Shown: in pieces, positions 46,201-56,274 of the stretch
Layout of the letters: every line of letters starts with the position of its first letter
Position numbering within the stretch: the first letter of the stretch is position 1
Source: Temnopleurus reevesii
Lineage: Eukaryota; Echinodermata; Echinoidea; Temnopleuroida; Temnopleuridae
Reading direction: 5' to 3'
NCBI GenBank assembly: GCA_036244855.1
Contig: BQKZ01000936.1
Location: forward strand, 1 to 64,000
Length of the DNA: 64,000 bases
Made by a program: the position numbers and the translations under genes
The notes under the pieces: model-generated
The model's input: only the letters and a program-made list of their open reading frames with translations
The model's database searches: none
What the model was told of the DNA's origin: nothing

Positions 46201-48358
46201 ATAAACATTTCACACAAATTTCCAGAAGTCAGGAAATTTCTTGAAGAGTCACATCTTTGCAATGTGGTCTCTCCCTCTGCATCCCCTTTCCCTCCATCAT
46301 ATTCCTTCCTCCCATTTCTGCCTAGTCTCATCTATCATCTAAAACAGCCATACACAATTGTTCACTATCAACTTACGTGTTTGTTTGGTAGCAGCGAAGA
46401 CAGGCTTGGTGAGATTACTCCCTCCATCAGTGATGAATGTCTTCATCTGAATGGTATAATTGGTATAAGGCTGCAGATTGTCCAATATGACCTCTGTATC
46501 GTTCACACGTGCAACCTTAGCTGCCCATGACCCATCTAAGGAGGAAAGAAGTAATAATGCTTCATTACATATCACTGCACTTATAAATCATGGTACCAAG
46601 TATTGTCAAACACAAAGGATGTGCTCGAGCAAGAACAATGATTTCTTGTTTCTACACTACGATGCTTAAGCATAAAAAATTGTTAGTATAATCTTAGCAC
46701 AAACCTTCAATAAATTACAAGCCTGTTCAAAAGTTGCAATTCAACGCAAGTTGCAGTTGATTGTGGTATACACACCAATCAAAATCAATGTTTCATGCAC
46801 GTCTTGTTAAAAGTGCATACTGTGCGCAAATGAAATTGTGCGTTACAATTTGCAACTGATTTGAAGTTGATTTGCTATCAATTGCAACTCTTGAACAACT
46901 CCCCTAGATCTCTTAATATATGCATGATTTGAAAGTACAAGCAGAAACACTTTAAATGCAAATGATTTTGTATTCTGTCTCTGCTGACGCATTGGCTTCA
47001 ATCATTCAAAAAAATTCAGACTAACAATCAGTTTCTTTACTTATTCCATCCCTGAAAATAAATAGATATTGTCAGAGTAGTTCAAGCAAGGATATTTTGA
47101 AGAAAAGAAAATAGATTCAAACCATGATAGTTTCACTTGACTTACTCCGCACAACTATTCCACATTCCACAGACAATCCTGAATATTCAAAGATTATATG
47201 AGATTTAAAGTGACCTTCAAAATCTAGAGTTCATACATAGAGCAAAAATTCTGACAAATTACCATATATAGACAAGCATGTATATCAGAATTTGAAATGT
47301 AATGATAAACACAACTAGATCATTCCTAAAGCTGGTGATATAATGCTATTGAACTTATTTGCAGCATGAATGAAATAATATGACTATATACCTGGTGTTG
47401 GATAGTAGTAGATGGAATATCCTTTGACATCTGGTTGTATCACAGATTTCCATCTCACTGTGATGGTATGACTATCGTTTACAATGGCAGTAACATTGTA
47501 TGGAGGAAAGGGTCTATTTTCTGCAATTAGACAAGCAACATAGAAAATGCTTAAACTTTCAAATATGACGTAAAGATAGGGTATTATAAAGAGATACAAT
47601 TGTCAACAAAAGGGGAAGACAGTCATTTGAACAACAATTATATTGGTTCCTAACATGTTATGTCTGATTCTACACAATTTTAGAACATATTCAGAGAGCT
47701 GGACTACCAAATATTAACAATGAAAATATTATCAATTCAATGGGAGTTGTAAAAAGTTGTTATTGCAAATTGCAGTTGATCGTGATCATTGTTGCATGCA
47801 GAAATTCTCAGAAGTTGGTACTTTGCACTTTGTACCTTGTGCATTTCAATTTAAAATTGATTATGATTCCCAAAGAAATTCTATGACTTTTCCATAAATA
47901 AATTTAATTTATTTATATATATTTATAAATAAATTTCCATGCCTTTTTTTCTGGCACGATTTACGAACTCACACACTTTTCTATGACCTCCACCTCCCTT
48001 CATAGCTACAGCATATAAGAGTTGTGAGACAAAACAACTGGAAAGCTGCCTGAGCCAAGAGGTATATGGAATTCCCTGACTTTTTCCTCACTTTCCATGA
48101 CTAACAAATTTTCTAGAATTTTCTATAATTTTTCCATGACTGTAGGAACCCTCTTGATTAAAAGTGATTTTCTTACTGCTGCCTCTCATTAGAAGCATAA
48201 ACATTTGTTATCTTTGAAGTTTGAACCCTAACTCCCTAAATAGCTCTTCCAGATATAAAATATTCTTAATATAATGCAAAGCATGTTGACAATGTAAAAA
48301 CGTGACATCCACATGGTACAAACAAGAATAAATTAATTTCCTACCCCCCCCCCCCCCC

Positions 48359-48390
<32 letters not shown>

Positions 48391-51300
48391 ATGTGAAATC
48401 TTTTTTTTTTTCTTTTTTTTTCTTTTTTTAAATGGATGTTCTTGACAACTGGTAGCCTCCAGGGGCCGTATTCTGTAATCGTTATTATCTTAAATTCATC
48501 CTTATCTACATCATTTTCCTACATTGGTATTCTGAAAACATTCAGAAGTTAAGAAGTTAACTTTCTTCTTAACTTCTGCCTATCTGACTCAGCCCACAAG
48601 ATCTTAAATTTGTTCTAATCTTTCCCCGTATTTGAGAAGATATTTATGATAAGGGTGGGGCTAAAATAACTCACATACATGTAGTTATGAATTTGCTTAT
48701 TAACCACTGAGTAAAATATGCTCGACCAGCAAGAAGGAGACCATACTTTTTTAATGATTGGTCAAGAGACCAAAATGGGAGTGATGGAAGATAGGAAGAA
48801 GGCGCTCCTTCATGAGAAAAGGTTGTGTTAAGAAGATTTTCAGAATACGTCTTAAGAAGCATTTTAGTGCGTTCCTAACTCACAGAGATAAGACGAGAGT
48901 TAGAGGGAAAAAAATAACAATTTCAGAATACCACCCAGGACATTTATCTAAAATTGGCACGAGTCTCATTAGACATCATGAACTGGTAGATTTATCCTTC
49001 TCCTCATGCTCCACTGTGTAACCATTTATATAACGTGCATTGCTATATCTGGCCATTTGGTTTAAAACATAGCTCTCGACAAAGCGCTGCCCCCATCTGA
49101 CACTGGGCTTTGCCTAATTCATCTATCTTTCCTACATCCCCGTCCAAAGGAGTTATCTTATGACATTTACATACCTGGCACCTTAACGTTGTAAAACATG
49201 GCTCCCGTCACAGCACCTGCCTCGTTAGACGCCACGCACTGATAGATACCGATGTCCTCTGCCATGGAGTTCCAGATGACGAGCATAGAGCTGACTGTCC
49301 GTCTGCCCCCGTGACCCCTGGGGGTCATCTGACTGACCCGACCTCTGATTGGCACTAGTGCACCATCCTTGTACCATGTGATCGCTGGGAGCGGCTGTCC
49401 GGTAACGCTGCATGTCAGTCGCCCTGTCACACTCTCACTTTTCTCCTCATCCTCCACAGGTTGATGGAAAAATGGTGGCTCTGTTGTTAGAAGAAGAAGA
49501 CATTTAGAAAAAAAACATTTTAAATGGAGGCACAACTTGATTTTGTTCAAAAAGATGTTTAAGTTTTAATATAGAGTAAAATTTGCTGAACATATATTTC
49601 ATTGGAAAATAAATGAAAGATAGAAAGGGACAATTTTGAAAAATGGATTACGAAAATAGGCATGGAGCCAGAGCATGCAAAAGAACTAAAAAAAATGTTT
49701 AAATGCTCAAAAATATAATGCCATATTCACACAACACTTTTAAGATGGCATTCTCTTTGAGACTGCTATACAATATAATTGTGACACTTGAGCAATAAAT
49801 TGCTATTTTCTTATTCAAATTCCTGAAGATTTGTGACTCCTTTCAAAATTTGGGTCACAAATGGCAGGAGTGTTTTAAGGAGACTGACTATGTCTGCCAT
49901 TACTTTTACATTTACTCAATTATCAAAATATGTCTCCTGTTTGTATTGAAAATGAATGGAGGTATATTGCTCATTGAATCAAGTATGCATGGAAGTGCTT
50001 CTACCCACTCATAATGCACTCATTTTAATGAAAACAGAAATCATTATTACTATTACTTGACAGAGACTGTCTCTGAAAACCATTATACCAATTTTCTTTC
50101 TGACACAGCTTCTCTGTAAAACTTACATTAAAAAATATTGAGTTTCTTCATTGGGAAATGATTTCAAAGGCTAAATAAAAACTTGTAATATTCATCTATT
50201 TTTTAAAAAAATGTTTGGCCTATATAGTGATTTTCCAATAAAAAAAGGTGATTGACCTTGTATAGTCCATGTCAAAATACCAAAATAAATTTTGAAAAGA
50301 TTTACAGCACCAATTTAACCCTTCTGATAAAAACTCATCAAAGGATGGAAATGTACATTACACATTCCTGCATGTTTACAGATTGGGACTTAAAATAACT
50401 CAATTGTTCATTTCTTGCACATTTCTTCATTCCAGTAATATACAAAATGACTTTCCATTGTTTTGAAAAAATGCAAAGAGTATATTACACATTTGGTATT
50501 TCCTGTGTAATATACATGCTGTCAATCAAACAACCCAAACCTACGTTTCAGGAAGCTTATTACTATATCAAGTTTCAAATGTTTCATAAAACAATTGATT
50601 CTCAAGAAGGAAATATGGATAGTTTGGGTGTCATTATTGACGAGTAGTTTAATCAGGGCTGGCGACTGTTTCAATCAATCACTAAATCCCAATAGGATGA
50701 GGTTGAAGATTAATCTGAGCAGTGGAAAATTTTGTCTAGTGATGCAAACCTACCGAGTAGAGTAACAAATACTTTTTTGTTTACAAGTGCTCTTTTTAGA
50801 TTTCACTCTTAAAATAGTCACCACAATATATTTTGCAGGGGCTATTTTAGATCTCACGGGGGCTATTTTTAAGGTTGAGAGATCTAATCGCCCTGTGCCC
50901 ACGCATACTTTTTACACTGCCTTCGTGTCTCACATCTTCGGCATAAGTTTCAAGCTTTTCTAATCTTCCTAACGCTCATATTTCACAATATTTGCATGAA
51001 TATTTATTGATCTTATGCCTTTGTGACCCTCTCGTTTGTTTCTCTATGGGAATCAATATTAATGTTATTAACCCCTGACCCTTAGCATTCCCGGTCCTGG
51101 CTATTATTGTAACACATTCTCTCATTCACGAGTATCCCTAGTCAGAGCCTGTAGTTCACAATGGATATTTTAGTGTATCAACTCTTTGAATAGGTGTACT
51201 CCACGGCAACCACAAAGCACCTTTGGGTAACTCCATTTTTATGTAAGTCCGACCACTACAAATGGGACCTTTATTATTAAATCAATTTCCATCGTTCATA

Positions 51301-54300
51301 TCTGATTTGCAAATTAGCTGTAATGCCTTTTAATTACTTTAGCTAATGAAGTTTTAATCTAAATGAAACGAAGTAGTGAGTTCGGTCACACATAAGCAGA
51401 CATACCAACTAAAACTCGCATTCCTAAACTTACGTGGCAATGGTGTACTTTCATCGCAACTGTCTTTATAAAAAACATTTACTTGTCCAATAAATTGTCT
51501 ATTCATGACCCTCATTTAACAGAACAAATGATTTTGGTGCTGGAATGACATCAAATTGTATGACTTATTTATCTCATTTTCTTATGAGATTTGAAGAAAA
51601 AAACATTTTCAGGATTGCTGGTAAATATACATATTGAATAATAATTGACATCTATTGAAATTGGCAACCCATCATCCAAGCCTAAAAGACAAAGAATATG
51701 ATTGGAGGTTGGTATCCCTGCAGAAGATTGTCCAATCTGTAGCATTGCTCCTTCCCATACAATACATTTTACTTCTGCATACAAAATAAGGTGAGGGCTT
51801 GCAAACTTACGTAGGATGTAGAGAAATGCGGAAACAACATCTCTTTCACCAGTGACCTGATTGAGAGCGATGCACTGATAGGTGGCCTGGTCGTCCAATG
51901 AAACATTCCGTAACAGGAGATTGTTGTGTCCATAAAACTTACTCTCTTGCAAAGTGATGTCCCTTTCATCTGCATGGCAAAAAATAAATAAACAGACAAA
52001 TTGAGAAGCGTTAAGTCATAAAGATCGTAACTGGTAATTTTTTATTCTCTGATATCTTTATTCTCCCAAACTAAGAAAAATTATCAGAAATGTGCATTTT
52101 TCCACTCTGGATCAATATTCAATCATTCTGAGCTATTGAGAATATCTTTCTAGATTGCTGTATGATTATAAAAAAAATAATTCAAAAATTTCTATAGTGC
52201 AAGGACTGTATNGGGGGGGGGGGGGGGGGGTTATTGGTAATTCAGGTGCTGAAGGATATATCTTTTGTTTTTGCTTGTCAGCTACTCGAAGGGGGGAGGG
52301 CAAAAATTTATAGTTGGTCACACTCCCGGGTCTTCAAATCCTGTGTTGAGTGCAACTTCATAGATATTCTCCACTCTATATGACTTCATATAAATAATGA
52401 AATTCTCCGACTAAAAGGGAAAAGGACATTAAATGTATATTAAATTGAGAGGCTACGATTTGTCATATAATGCAATAAAAATTTAATATACAACTATTAA
52501 AGGGAAACCCATCCCTGGGATTATCGTGCTCGCATTGAATGAAGAAAGATCAGATGAAGAAACTGTGAAAATTTGAGCTAAATCGGACAACGCGTTCAAA
52601 AGTTATGACTTTTCAAAGTCACAGAGATATGACGATCCCTTGCTCTCATGGGGATCCGTGCGATCGGCAATTTTGACGGAATCCGTGACTTTATGTCAGA
52701 CAACTCCTCATTCACTCTGTATACAAATTGTCACATTTTCTGCTTTATTTCAGAAAAGTCAACAAAATGCTGATTTTCGATTGGGGTATAGCATTTCTGT
52801 ATTGATTCTGCATGTATTTTGAGAAGAATGATGTTGCATTCTTACTCTAAAATTTACATTAATCCATTTTTTTAAAACTATATGTACAAAGTGAATGAGG
52901 AGTTGTCCGACATGACATCACTGATTACGTCGAATTTGCCGATCGCACGGATCCCCATCAGCGATAGGGATCGTCAAATCTCAGTGACTTTGAAAATTCA
53001 TAACTTTTGAACGGGTTGTCCGATTTTGCTCAAATTTTCACAGTTTGTGTATCTGATTTTTCTTCATTAAATGGGAGCACGATAATTCCAAAGGCTGGTT
53101 TCCCTTTAACTTAGAAAGATGTATCAACTCATTCTTTAAAAAGAACACACTGAACAATTTTTGTATGCATATGTAGGAAGTCAATGGAATGCACACAATT
53201 ATTTGACACAGACTTGTGTTAGAGCCTTGGCAGCAGACTACACATCACTTACCCTGTGTTAACCTTATGGTATCAGTCCCCATTCATGAATAAGCATGAT
53301 TATATTATACACCTACTTATGCACACATGCACTGCATTTTGAAGATACAGGTACTATAAACCAGAGACACCTGTTGTATTAAGTCTGGAAGATACTAAGA
53401 AAATTGTGTAATTTTTAGCGTTCAATGATTCTCAAAATGATTAATTGTTGGCAGATATAATTTGATAATCTTTAGAAAAAAAATCACTTTTCTCTGTAGG
53501 ATTACAGGACACTTATCAAATCAAAGAAGTGTAGTTTATTAATGCATTAATATTGTCAAAATTACACCAAGTAGCAATACATATTGATAAAGAATTATTT
53601 CAATTACAATTTATGATTTTTATAGACTTTTTTTAAACAAAGCTTTCAATTCTTTGTTAAAAGGAGAATATCAATGACTAAGGGGGGGGGGGGGTTGTTC
53701 GAAAGCAAAGGCAACTTTCCACAATGTAACACGCATTTTCATTCGCGCAGGGTATGCATATTTAACAAGACATTCATGAAACAATGATTTTGATTGGCAC
53801 ATTCCGATCAACTGCAACTTGTGATCAATTGTAACTTTTGAACAACACCTCCTAAGTAATGTAATGCAGTGTCAATAGAAACAAGTCTGAAATGGTCATT
53901 GTTATCTGATGAAATGTTTTTAAACACCTTTTAAAAACATCAAATTTCATTACTGATAGATTATGATCTATTGTATTGGATCCATTGTATTTGATCCATG
54001 GTATCATATTCTCTATGTTATTTTCAGAGTCAATGTTATCCCAAGGCTCCCTCCTTCTCTGTTCATATATAAAGTGTATATATAAACTGAGCACTTGCAG
54101 CGTACAGGCCGAATGTAATTCACCGATTGCAAGGGTAAAATCTATTACACTGGGAACTGATTTTCTTGAACTCCTTCTCTCAATAGCTAATGCGTCATAG
54201 TTTTTTCATTAGTGATGTGAGCTATGACAAATTTGACACCTCATTTCCTTTTCTTGGGGGAACATTGTTCATGATGCTTTACATACTGCTACCTCAAATG

Positions 54301-56274
54301 AGATATTAAAAAAAGGATGCTTCCAATAATGTTCACATGCATTTTTAATATAATCTTTAAAGCTATAGAATTCCAAAAGATAAGAATGGTTTTATTTATT
54401 CATTATCTAAAAGAATTGTAAAGATAAAATAAAATATGAAAAAATACATACTTGCAGGGCATAAATTAATCCACAACCATCAAAAGCCATGCCTTCAATG
54501 CCTCAAAATTTTAATGTGCCCTTTTTTTCCAATCCGTGTCCCCACAGAAAATTAGCCACGACTTTAAAATATCAAAATTTCAAATCTCTACTTGGGTGTT
54601 AAAGAATTAATTCACATTCTCATGATCATTATTACCTTGTGTCGTCACACAATTTGTCAATGTCTAATTCATGCAAAACCCATGACATTCACCACTGCCA
54701 GGTCCCTCTCAGTACAAGATTGTAACATTGTATTGCAGTTCAGAAGATGATGCATCTGCCAATCCTCCCATAGGGTGCTATGAGAATTTTTCACCAGTTG
54801 CCCTGTCAGGCAACCAAGTTTTTCAGTAACTTGCCCAAACAAATGTTTCCCTTGCCCAGAATTGTTAGCCAATATCAATTTGCATATAGAGAAAAACTAT
54901 AGTTGCTACAACTCCTACTTGATAATTAAATTTACTTGCCCAACAACTAAATGTTGTTGCCCCGGCTATAAGGATGGCATAACTGCCTGACATGGTGTCA
55001 ATGTCAGCAAGACCCACCCAGATTCTCCTAAGGGCTCCAACAGCAGGATTTATTGTAAGTAAGATAGATTAACAGCAACCACTACTCACCAGTTCGTCTC
55101 CAGTTGACAATAACATTCTCCTGTCCCATCACAAGACACTCCAGGATGACATCACTGCCTGACATAGCATCAGTGTCAGCAGGACCTACCAAGATGCCCC
55201 AGGGAGCATCCGATGTCCTTCTTGTAACGGAGACTCTCAACGCTCTGCTGGCCTGACTCTGTTCATATTCGTTGGTCACATTGCAGCTGTATAGGCCGAA
55301 ATCGCTGGTCTGTGCTGAGGTAATATGGAGGATCGCACCGTTCTCAGGTAGTTGGAGGATTCTGAAACATCAAAGAAATGATTATCCATGACAATAAAAT
55401 CTTTACACTATGATTTAACATATTTTCTTCCTCAAATTCATTTCCATTTTTTGTTTTTTGTGCTTTAGCTTACCCTTATTCACAATACACACTACATGTA
55501 CCTTCTGAAAGCAAATTAAGAAGGAATATGGTACTATTTTAGAATTTCAGGATCAAAAGCCACTTTCAAGGACAAATTGAATTCTTGAATGAAGCTCTAT
55601 TGCCCAAAAAGCCCACTTCAAAAAGCAAAATTCATAAGTCTAGCTTGAAAGAAGGGTTATGTTTAAATTAGCATTGTGACATTGATAATGTCCTTTTCTG
55701 TGCTACTTCCATAAATGCAAAAAAGATAACATTGAGGGGTGAAAAATGTTGCATACAATAAGAAGTTTCCAGGGTCATAGAAATTCAAGCCAGATCACGC
55801 TTTCATTACATGTCCAGTGTTTTGCTAACAATCAACCAGCATTTATCCAGTATTCTTATTTTGGTCAGGCACACAGACTGTTTTCAAATCAATTTTTACT
55901 GTACAAATGCATAGTTTAAAAAGGCTGGTATGTATACAGAGGTTTTCGGAACAAGCATGAAATGGATAAATGACATTCAAAGGCATTGGGGCTAGTCATG
56001 AGTGGATGGACTGAATGAAGTACTTTTGAAGAAAAAAAAGTTAAAGTTTTCTACACCTTATGAAGGGTGCGTAGTAGCTGATCTCAATGGCTTTGTAAAA
56101 CCAGAGTCTAAATTCCAACCAACCTTTGCGTTTCCAAGAGAAGAGGAATGCCACCTTTGAGCCAAGTGAACTTTAACCTCGCATGAAAAGAAGCCTCCAC
56201 TTGGCAAAGTAGTCGTATCGATGTTCCCTCTTGGACTTGCGTGCTGTCAGAAAGGACTTCAGGAACTCCAATCC
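36596..56274 (-). CDS. Protogenin-like DCC-family receptor, 5' partial
   Basis: Single-pass cell-surface receptor of the DCC/neogenin/protogenin/IGDCC family, whose known members act in axon guidance, adhesion and tissue morphogenesis. Seventeen exons join in consistent phase into 1107 residues. Numbered from the first codon here: Ig 1-95 (C23, C76), Ig 100-193 (C125, C173), Ig 194-295 (C217, C275), FN3 296-391, 392-495, 496-591, 592-692 and 693-797, membrane span about 812-833 (starts GIVVGIAL, ends TILLVF), then a Ser/Thr/His/Gln-rich cytoplasmic tail. Compared with DCC, the Ig domains are numbers 2-4; Ig1 and the signal peptide are not found in the window. Five FN3 domains fit protogenin or IGDCC4 (DCC and neogenin have six); human protogenin has 1150 residues. 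I could not recognise DCC P1-P3 motifs in the tail. The family call is firm; the exact paralogue is not. Confidence 0.88.
37955..38117 (-). CDS. Receptor exon p: membrane-proximal tail
   Basis: 163 nt, RDCTCHNKFCVTKQEERPVN, then GIELVGDPKTTESQLYSPIN and QHQCCNGIE. Cysteine-rich just inside the membrane. Acceptor CTCCCAAG, donor GAG|GTATGT, phase 0. Confidence 0.85.
38170..38262 (-). pseudogene. Possible partial copy of tail exon p
   Basis: CCCCTAAGGAGAGACTCTAC resembles the acceptor region CTCCCAAGGAGAGACTGCAC of exon p. A later CTGGTC...GAGACGAC segment also aligns, with a central deletion. No phase-compatible donor joins it to exon p. Weak evidence. Confidence 0.35.
38702..38816 (-). CDS. 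Receptor exon o: transmembrane segment
   Basis: 115 nt, EKTPYPELVNDLEK, then a hydrophobic span starting GIVVGIALATIC and ending CTILLVF, followed by the basic stop RHR. Acceptor TCTAACAG, donor ACAG|GTGAGA, phase 2. Confidence 0.93.
38817..40236. other. Receptor intron between FN3-5 and membrane exon
   Basis: 1.4 kb of AT-rich intron. No exon, repeat family or structured element recognised. Confidence 0.5.
40237..40374 (-). CDS. Receptor exon n: FN3-5, second half
   Basis: 138 nt, GTTLQAPIHNLKSGHHYAFT, then VVAFTSVGMGPASARVIHVV. Acceptor TCCGACAG, donor ATAG|GTAAAG, phase 1. Confidence 0.92.
40794..40904 (-). pseudogene. Partial, decayed copy of FN3-5 exon m
   Basis: Translates as VDWHRHSNIIITAYRVAYQF, then FHLRLENGSVVTN, against VDWQPPRHPNGVITAYHVTY in the true exon, with a 6-nt in-frame deletion. 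The donor-like G|GTAATG is kept, but the 5' part is missing and the upstream sequence is G-rich with no polypyrimidine tract. Confidence 0.85.
40958..41134 (-). CDS. Receptor exon m: FN3-5, first half
   Basis: 177 nt, VPSAPTDVSIITPRKPPGAV, LVDWQPPRHPNGVITAYHVT, ending GSVVTN. Acceptor TCCTTCAG, donor AACG|GTAACA. A partial copy lies at 40794-40904. Confidence 0.92.
41743..41868. mobile_element. Small inverted-repeat element at a donor site
   Basis: ACTGTAAA at the left and TTTACAGT at the right bracket about 126 bp of AT-rich sequence with internal TATTAATATAT palindromes. The right end lies 6 nt from the exon at 41875-42002, so its tip forms part of the donor region (GTAAGTACTGTAAA). Confidence 0.45.
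41875..42002 (-). CDS. Receptor exon l: FN3-4, second half
   Basis: 128 nt, PTCSIELTNLEPYTEYRLTV, then KAYGNGIFSEYSEAIYRRTK. The donor is GGTG|GTAAGT; an alternative four bases upstream would change the frame by one base less than a codon, so it is less likely. Acceptor TTGTATAG. Confidence 0.9.
42180..42232. repeat. T-, G- and C-run cluster
   Basis: About 23 T, then 8 G, a short GCGCC linker with T4, and about 15 C. A slippage-prone tract within the FN3-4 intron. Confidence 0.85.
42515..42689 (-). CDS. Receptor exon k: FN3-4, first half
   Basis: 175 nt, ANGHFFLLPPFDIRAQSASS, then RAINVQWQPPQTSLKISYYS. Acceptor TTATACAG, donor TTCAG|GTCAGG, phase 2. A later donor is not needed, because this one joins the next exon in frame. 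Confidence 0.88.
43058..43153 (-). CDS. Receptor exon j: FN3-3, second half
   Basis: 96 nt, ERQRAYNLVMQGWNECGEGH, then VTSIAFQMPRID. Acceptor TTCCACAG, donor GATC|GTAAGT, phase 1. Confidence 0.9.
43691..43882 (-). CDS. Receptor exon i: FN3-3, first half
   Basis: 192 nt, ATTLLIVHQVINATAVEIKW, then TVPSSPEGSNIHGFKMTLTS and RKVVISGL. Acceptor TCGTATAG, donor CTCG|GTAAGA. Confidence 0.9.
44594..44743 (-). pseudogene. Partial, decayed copy of FN3-2 exon h
   Basis: About 89% identical to the 3' two-thirds of the exon at 44858-45063 over roughly 137 nt (about 15 mismatches by eye), including NLEAATRY and the ACAC|GTAAGA donor. It lacks the 5' part and a good acceptor, has a 1-nt indel at its left edge and an upstream in-frame TAA, and about seven amino-acid changes. 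Probably not spliced in, though transcript data would decide. Confidence 0.85.
44858..45063 (-). CDS. Receptor exon h: FN3-2, second half
   Basis: 206 nt, YKICYRQEASTDGSYSCLEK, NLEAATRYSVKMAAATGPGF and QTMDMRNCT. Acceptor CCTCCTAG, donor ACAC|GTAAGA. A partial copy lies in the next intron at 44594-44743. Confidence 0.93.
45733..45838 (-). CDS. Receptor exon g: FN3-2, first half
   Basis: 106 nt, PDNAPWFWLTSSSPFSINIS, then WLPLPLEDSNGLVN. Acceptor TTACCCAG, donor AA|GTAAGA, phase 2. Confidence 0.88.
46377..46535 (-). CDS. Receptor exon f: FN3-1, second half
   Basis: 159 nt, DGSWAAKVARVNDTEVILDN, LQPYTNYTIQMKTF (conserved Leu/Tyr pattern) and NLTKPVFAATKQT. Acceptor CTCCTTAG, donor ACAC|GTAAGT. 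Confidence 0.92.
46721..46904 (+). mobile_element. MITE family E, copy 3
   Basis: GTTCAAAAGTTGCAATTCAA to GCAACTCTTGAACAACTCCC, with core ATCAAAATCAATGTTTCATG. 184 bp, in the FN3-1 intron. Confidence 0.75.
47392..47520 (-). CDS. Receptor exon e: FN3-1, first half
   Basis: 129 nt, ENRPFPPYNVTAIVNDSHTI, then TVRWKS (core Trp) and GYSIYYYPTPG. Acceptor ATTGCAG, donor CCAG|GTATAT, phase 1-1. Confidence 0.9.
47742..47870 (+). mobile_element. MITE family E, copy 4 (truncated)
   Basis: GGGAGTTGTAAAAAGTTGTT and TTGCAGTTGATCG match the left half of the family. The right terminus is missing. Confidence 0.6.
48343..48430. repeat. C-, A- and T-homopolymer cluster
   Basis: About 15 C followed by about 24 A, then T runs broken by single Cs. 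Low-complexity sequence. Confidence 0.85.
48462..48936. mobile_element. Inverted-repeat element, GGGGCCGTATTCTG ends
   Basis: Left GGGGCCGTATTCTGTAATCG against reverse-complement right GGGTGGTATTCTGAAATTGT. It contains a strong inner hairpin around GAAGTTAAGAAGTTAACTTT. About 475 bp. A similar tip, GGGGTGGTATTCTGAACTTT, occurs near 20935 and 21958. Confidence 0.65.
49175..49480 (-). CDS. Receptor exon d: Ig4 in one exon
   Basis: 306 nt, phase 1-1. PPFFHQPVEDEE, RLTCSVTGQPLPAITWYKDG, EDIGIYQCVASNEAG, ending NVKVP. It resembles DCC Ig4 (VSGKPVPTVNW). Acceptor CTAACAACAG, donor CCAG|GTATGT. Confidence 0.95.
49481..51810. other. Receptor intron between Ig4 and Ig3
   Basis: 2.3 kb AT-rich intron. 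No recognisable exon or element. Confidence 0.5.
51811..51969 (-). CDS. Receptor exon c: end of Ig3
   Basis: 159 nt, DERDITLQESKFYGHNNLLL, then RNVSLDDQATYQCIALNQ and FLYIL. Acceptor CATGCAG, donor CTAC|GTAAGT, phase 1 at both ends. Confidence 0.92.
52212..52230. repeat. G homopolymer with adjoining N
   Basis: A single N at 52212 directly precedes about 18 G. Probably a sequencing stall or contig join at the homopolymer. Confidence 0.85.
52501..53105. mobile_element. TTAA-flanked foldback element (605 bp)
   Basis: Flanked by TTAA on both sides (52497-52500 and 53106-53109). Arms of more than 200 bp pair almost end to end: AGGGAAACC...ATTATCGTGCTC, GGACAAC, AAGTTATGA, GGGATCCGTGCGATCGGCAA, AACTCCTCATTCACT. 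The loop is about 150 bp. The TTAA target suggests a non-autonomous piggyBac-type element; no transposase is present. Confidence 0.88.
53690..53853 (-). mobile_element. MITE family E, copy 5 (reverse orientation)
   Basis: AACAATGATTTTGATTGGCA and TGTGATCAATTGTAACTTTT are the reverse complement of the family core and terminus. The left end is fused to a G homopolymer (53682-53694). Confidence 0.72.
54971..55039 (-). pseudogene. Fragmentary copy of the Ig2/Ig3 exon b
   Basis: On the plus strand AACTGCCTGACATGGTGTCA and onward aligns with CACTGCCTGACATAGCATCA at about 55150 in exon b for nearly 70 bases. It lacks both splice sites and lies 51 bp beyond the true exon's donor. Confidence 0.75.
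55090..55361 (-). CDS. Receptor exon b: end of Ig2, start of Ig3
   Basis: 272 nt. The Ig2 end has DFGLYSCNVTNEYEQ; after RRTSDAPWG the Ig3 start has GSDVILECLVMG and VNWRRT. No intron separates the two domains. Acceptor TGTTTCAG, donor ACTG|GTGAGT. A degenerate copy of its middle lies at 54971-55039. Confidence 0.92.
55362..56123. other. Intron within Ig2
   Basis: AT-rich intron, nothing recognised. Acceptor and donor are listed with the neighbouring exons. Confidence 0.5.
56124..56274 (-). CDS. Receptor exon a: first half of Ig2
   Basis: 151 nt, VPEVLSDSTQVQEGTSIRLL, then C23 and FTWLKG. Acceptor CTCCCTCAG in phase 1, so a coding exon must exist upstream. Donor CAAAG|GTTGGT, phase 2. Confidence 0.88.
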
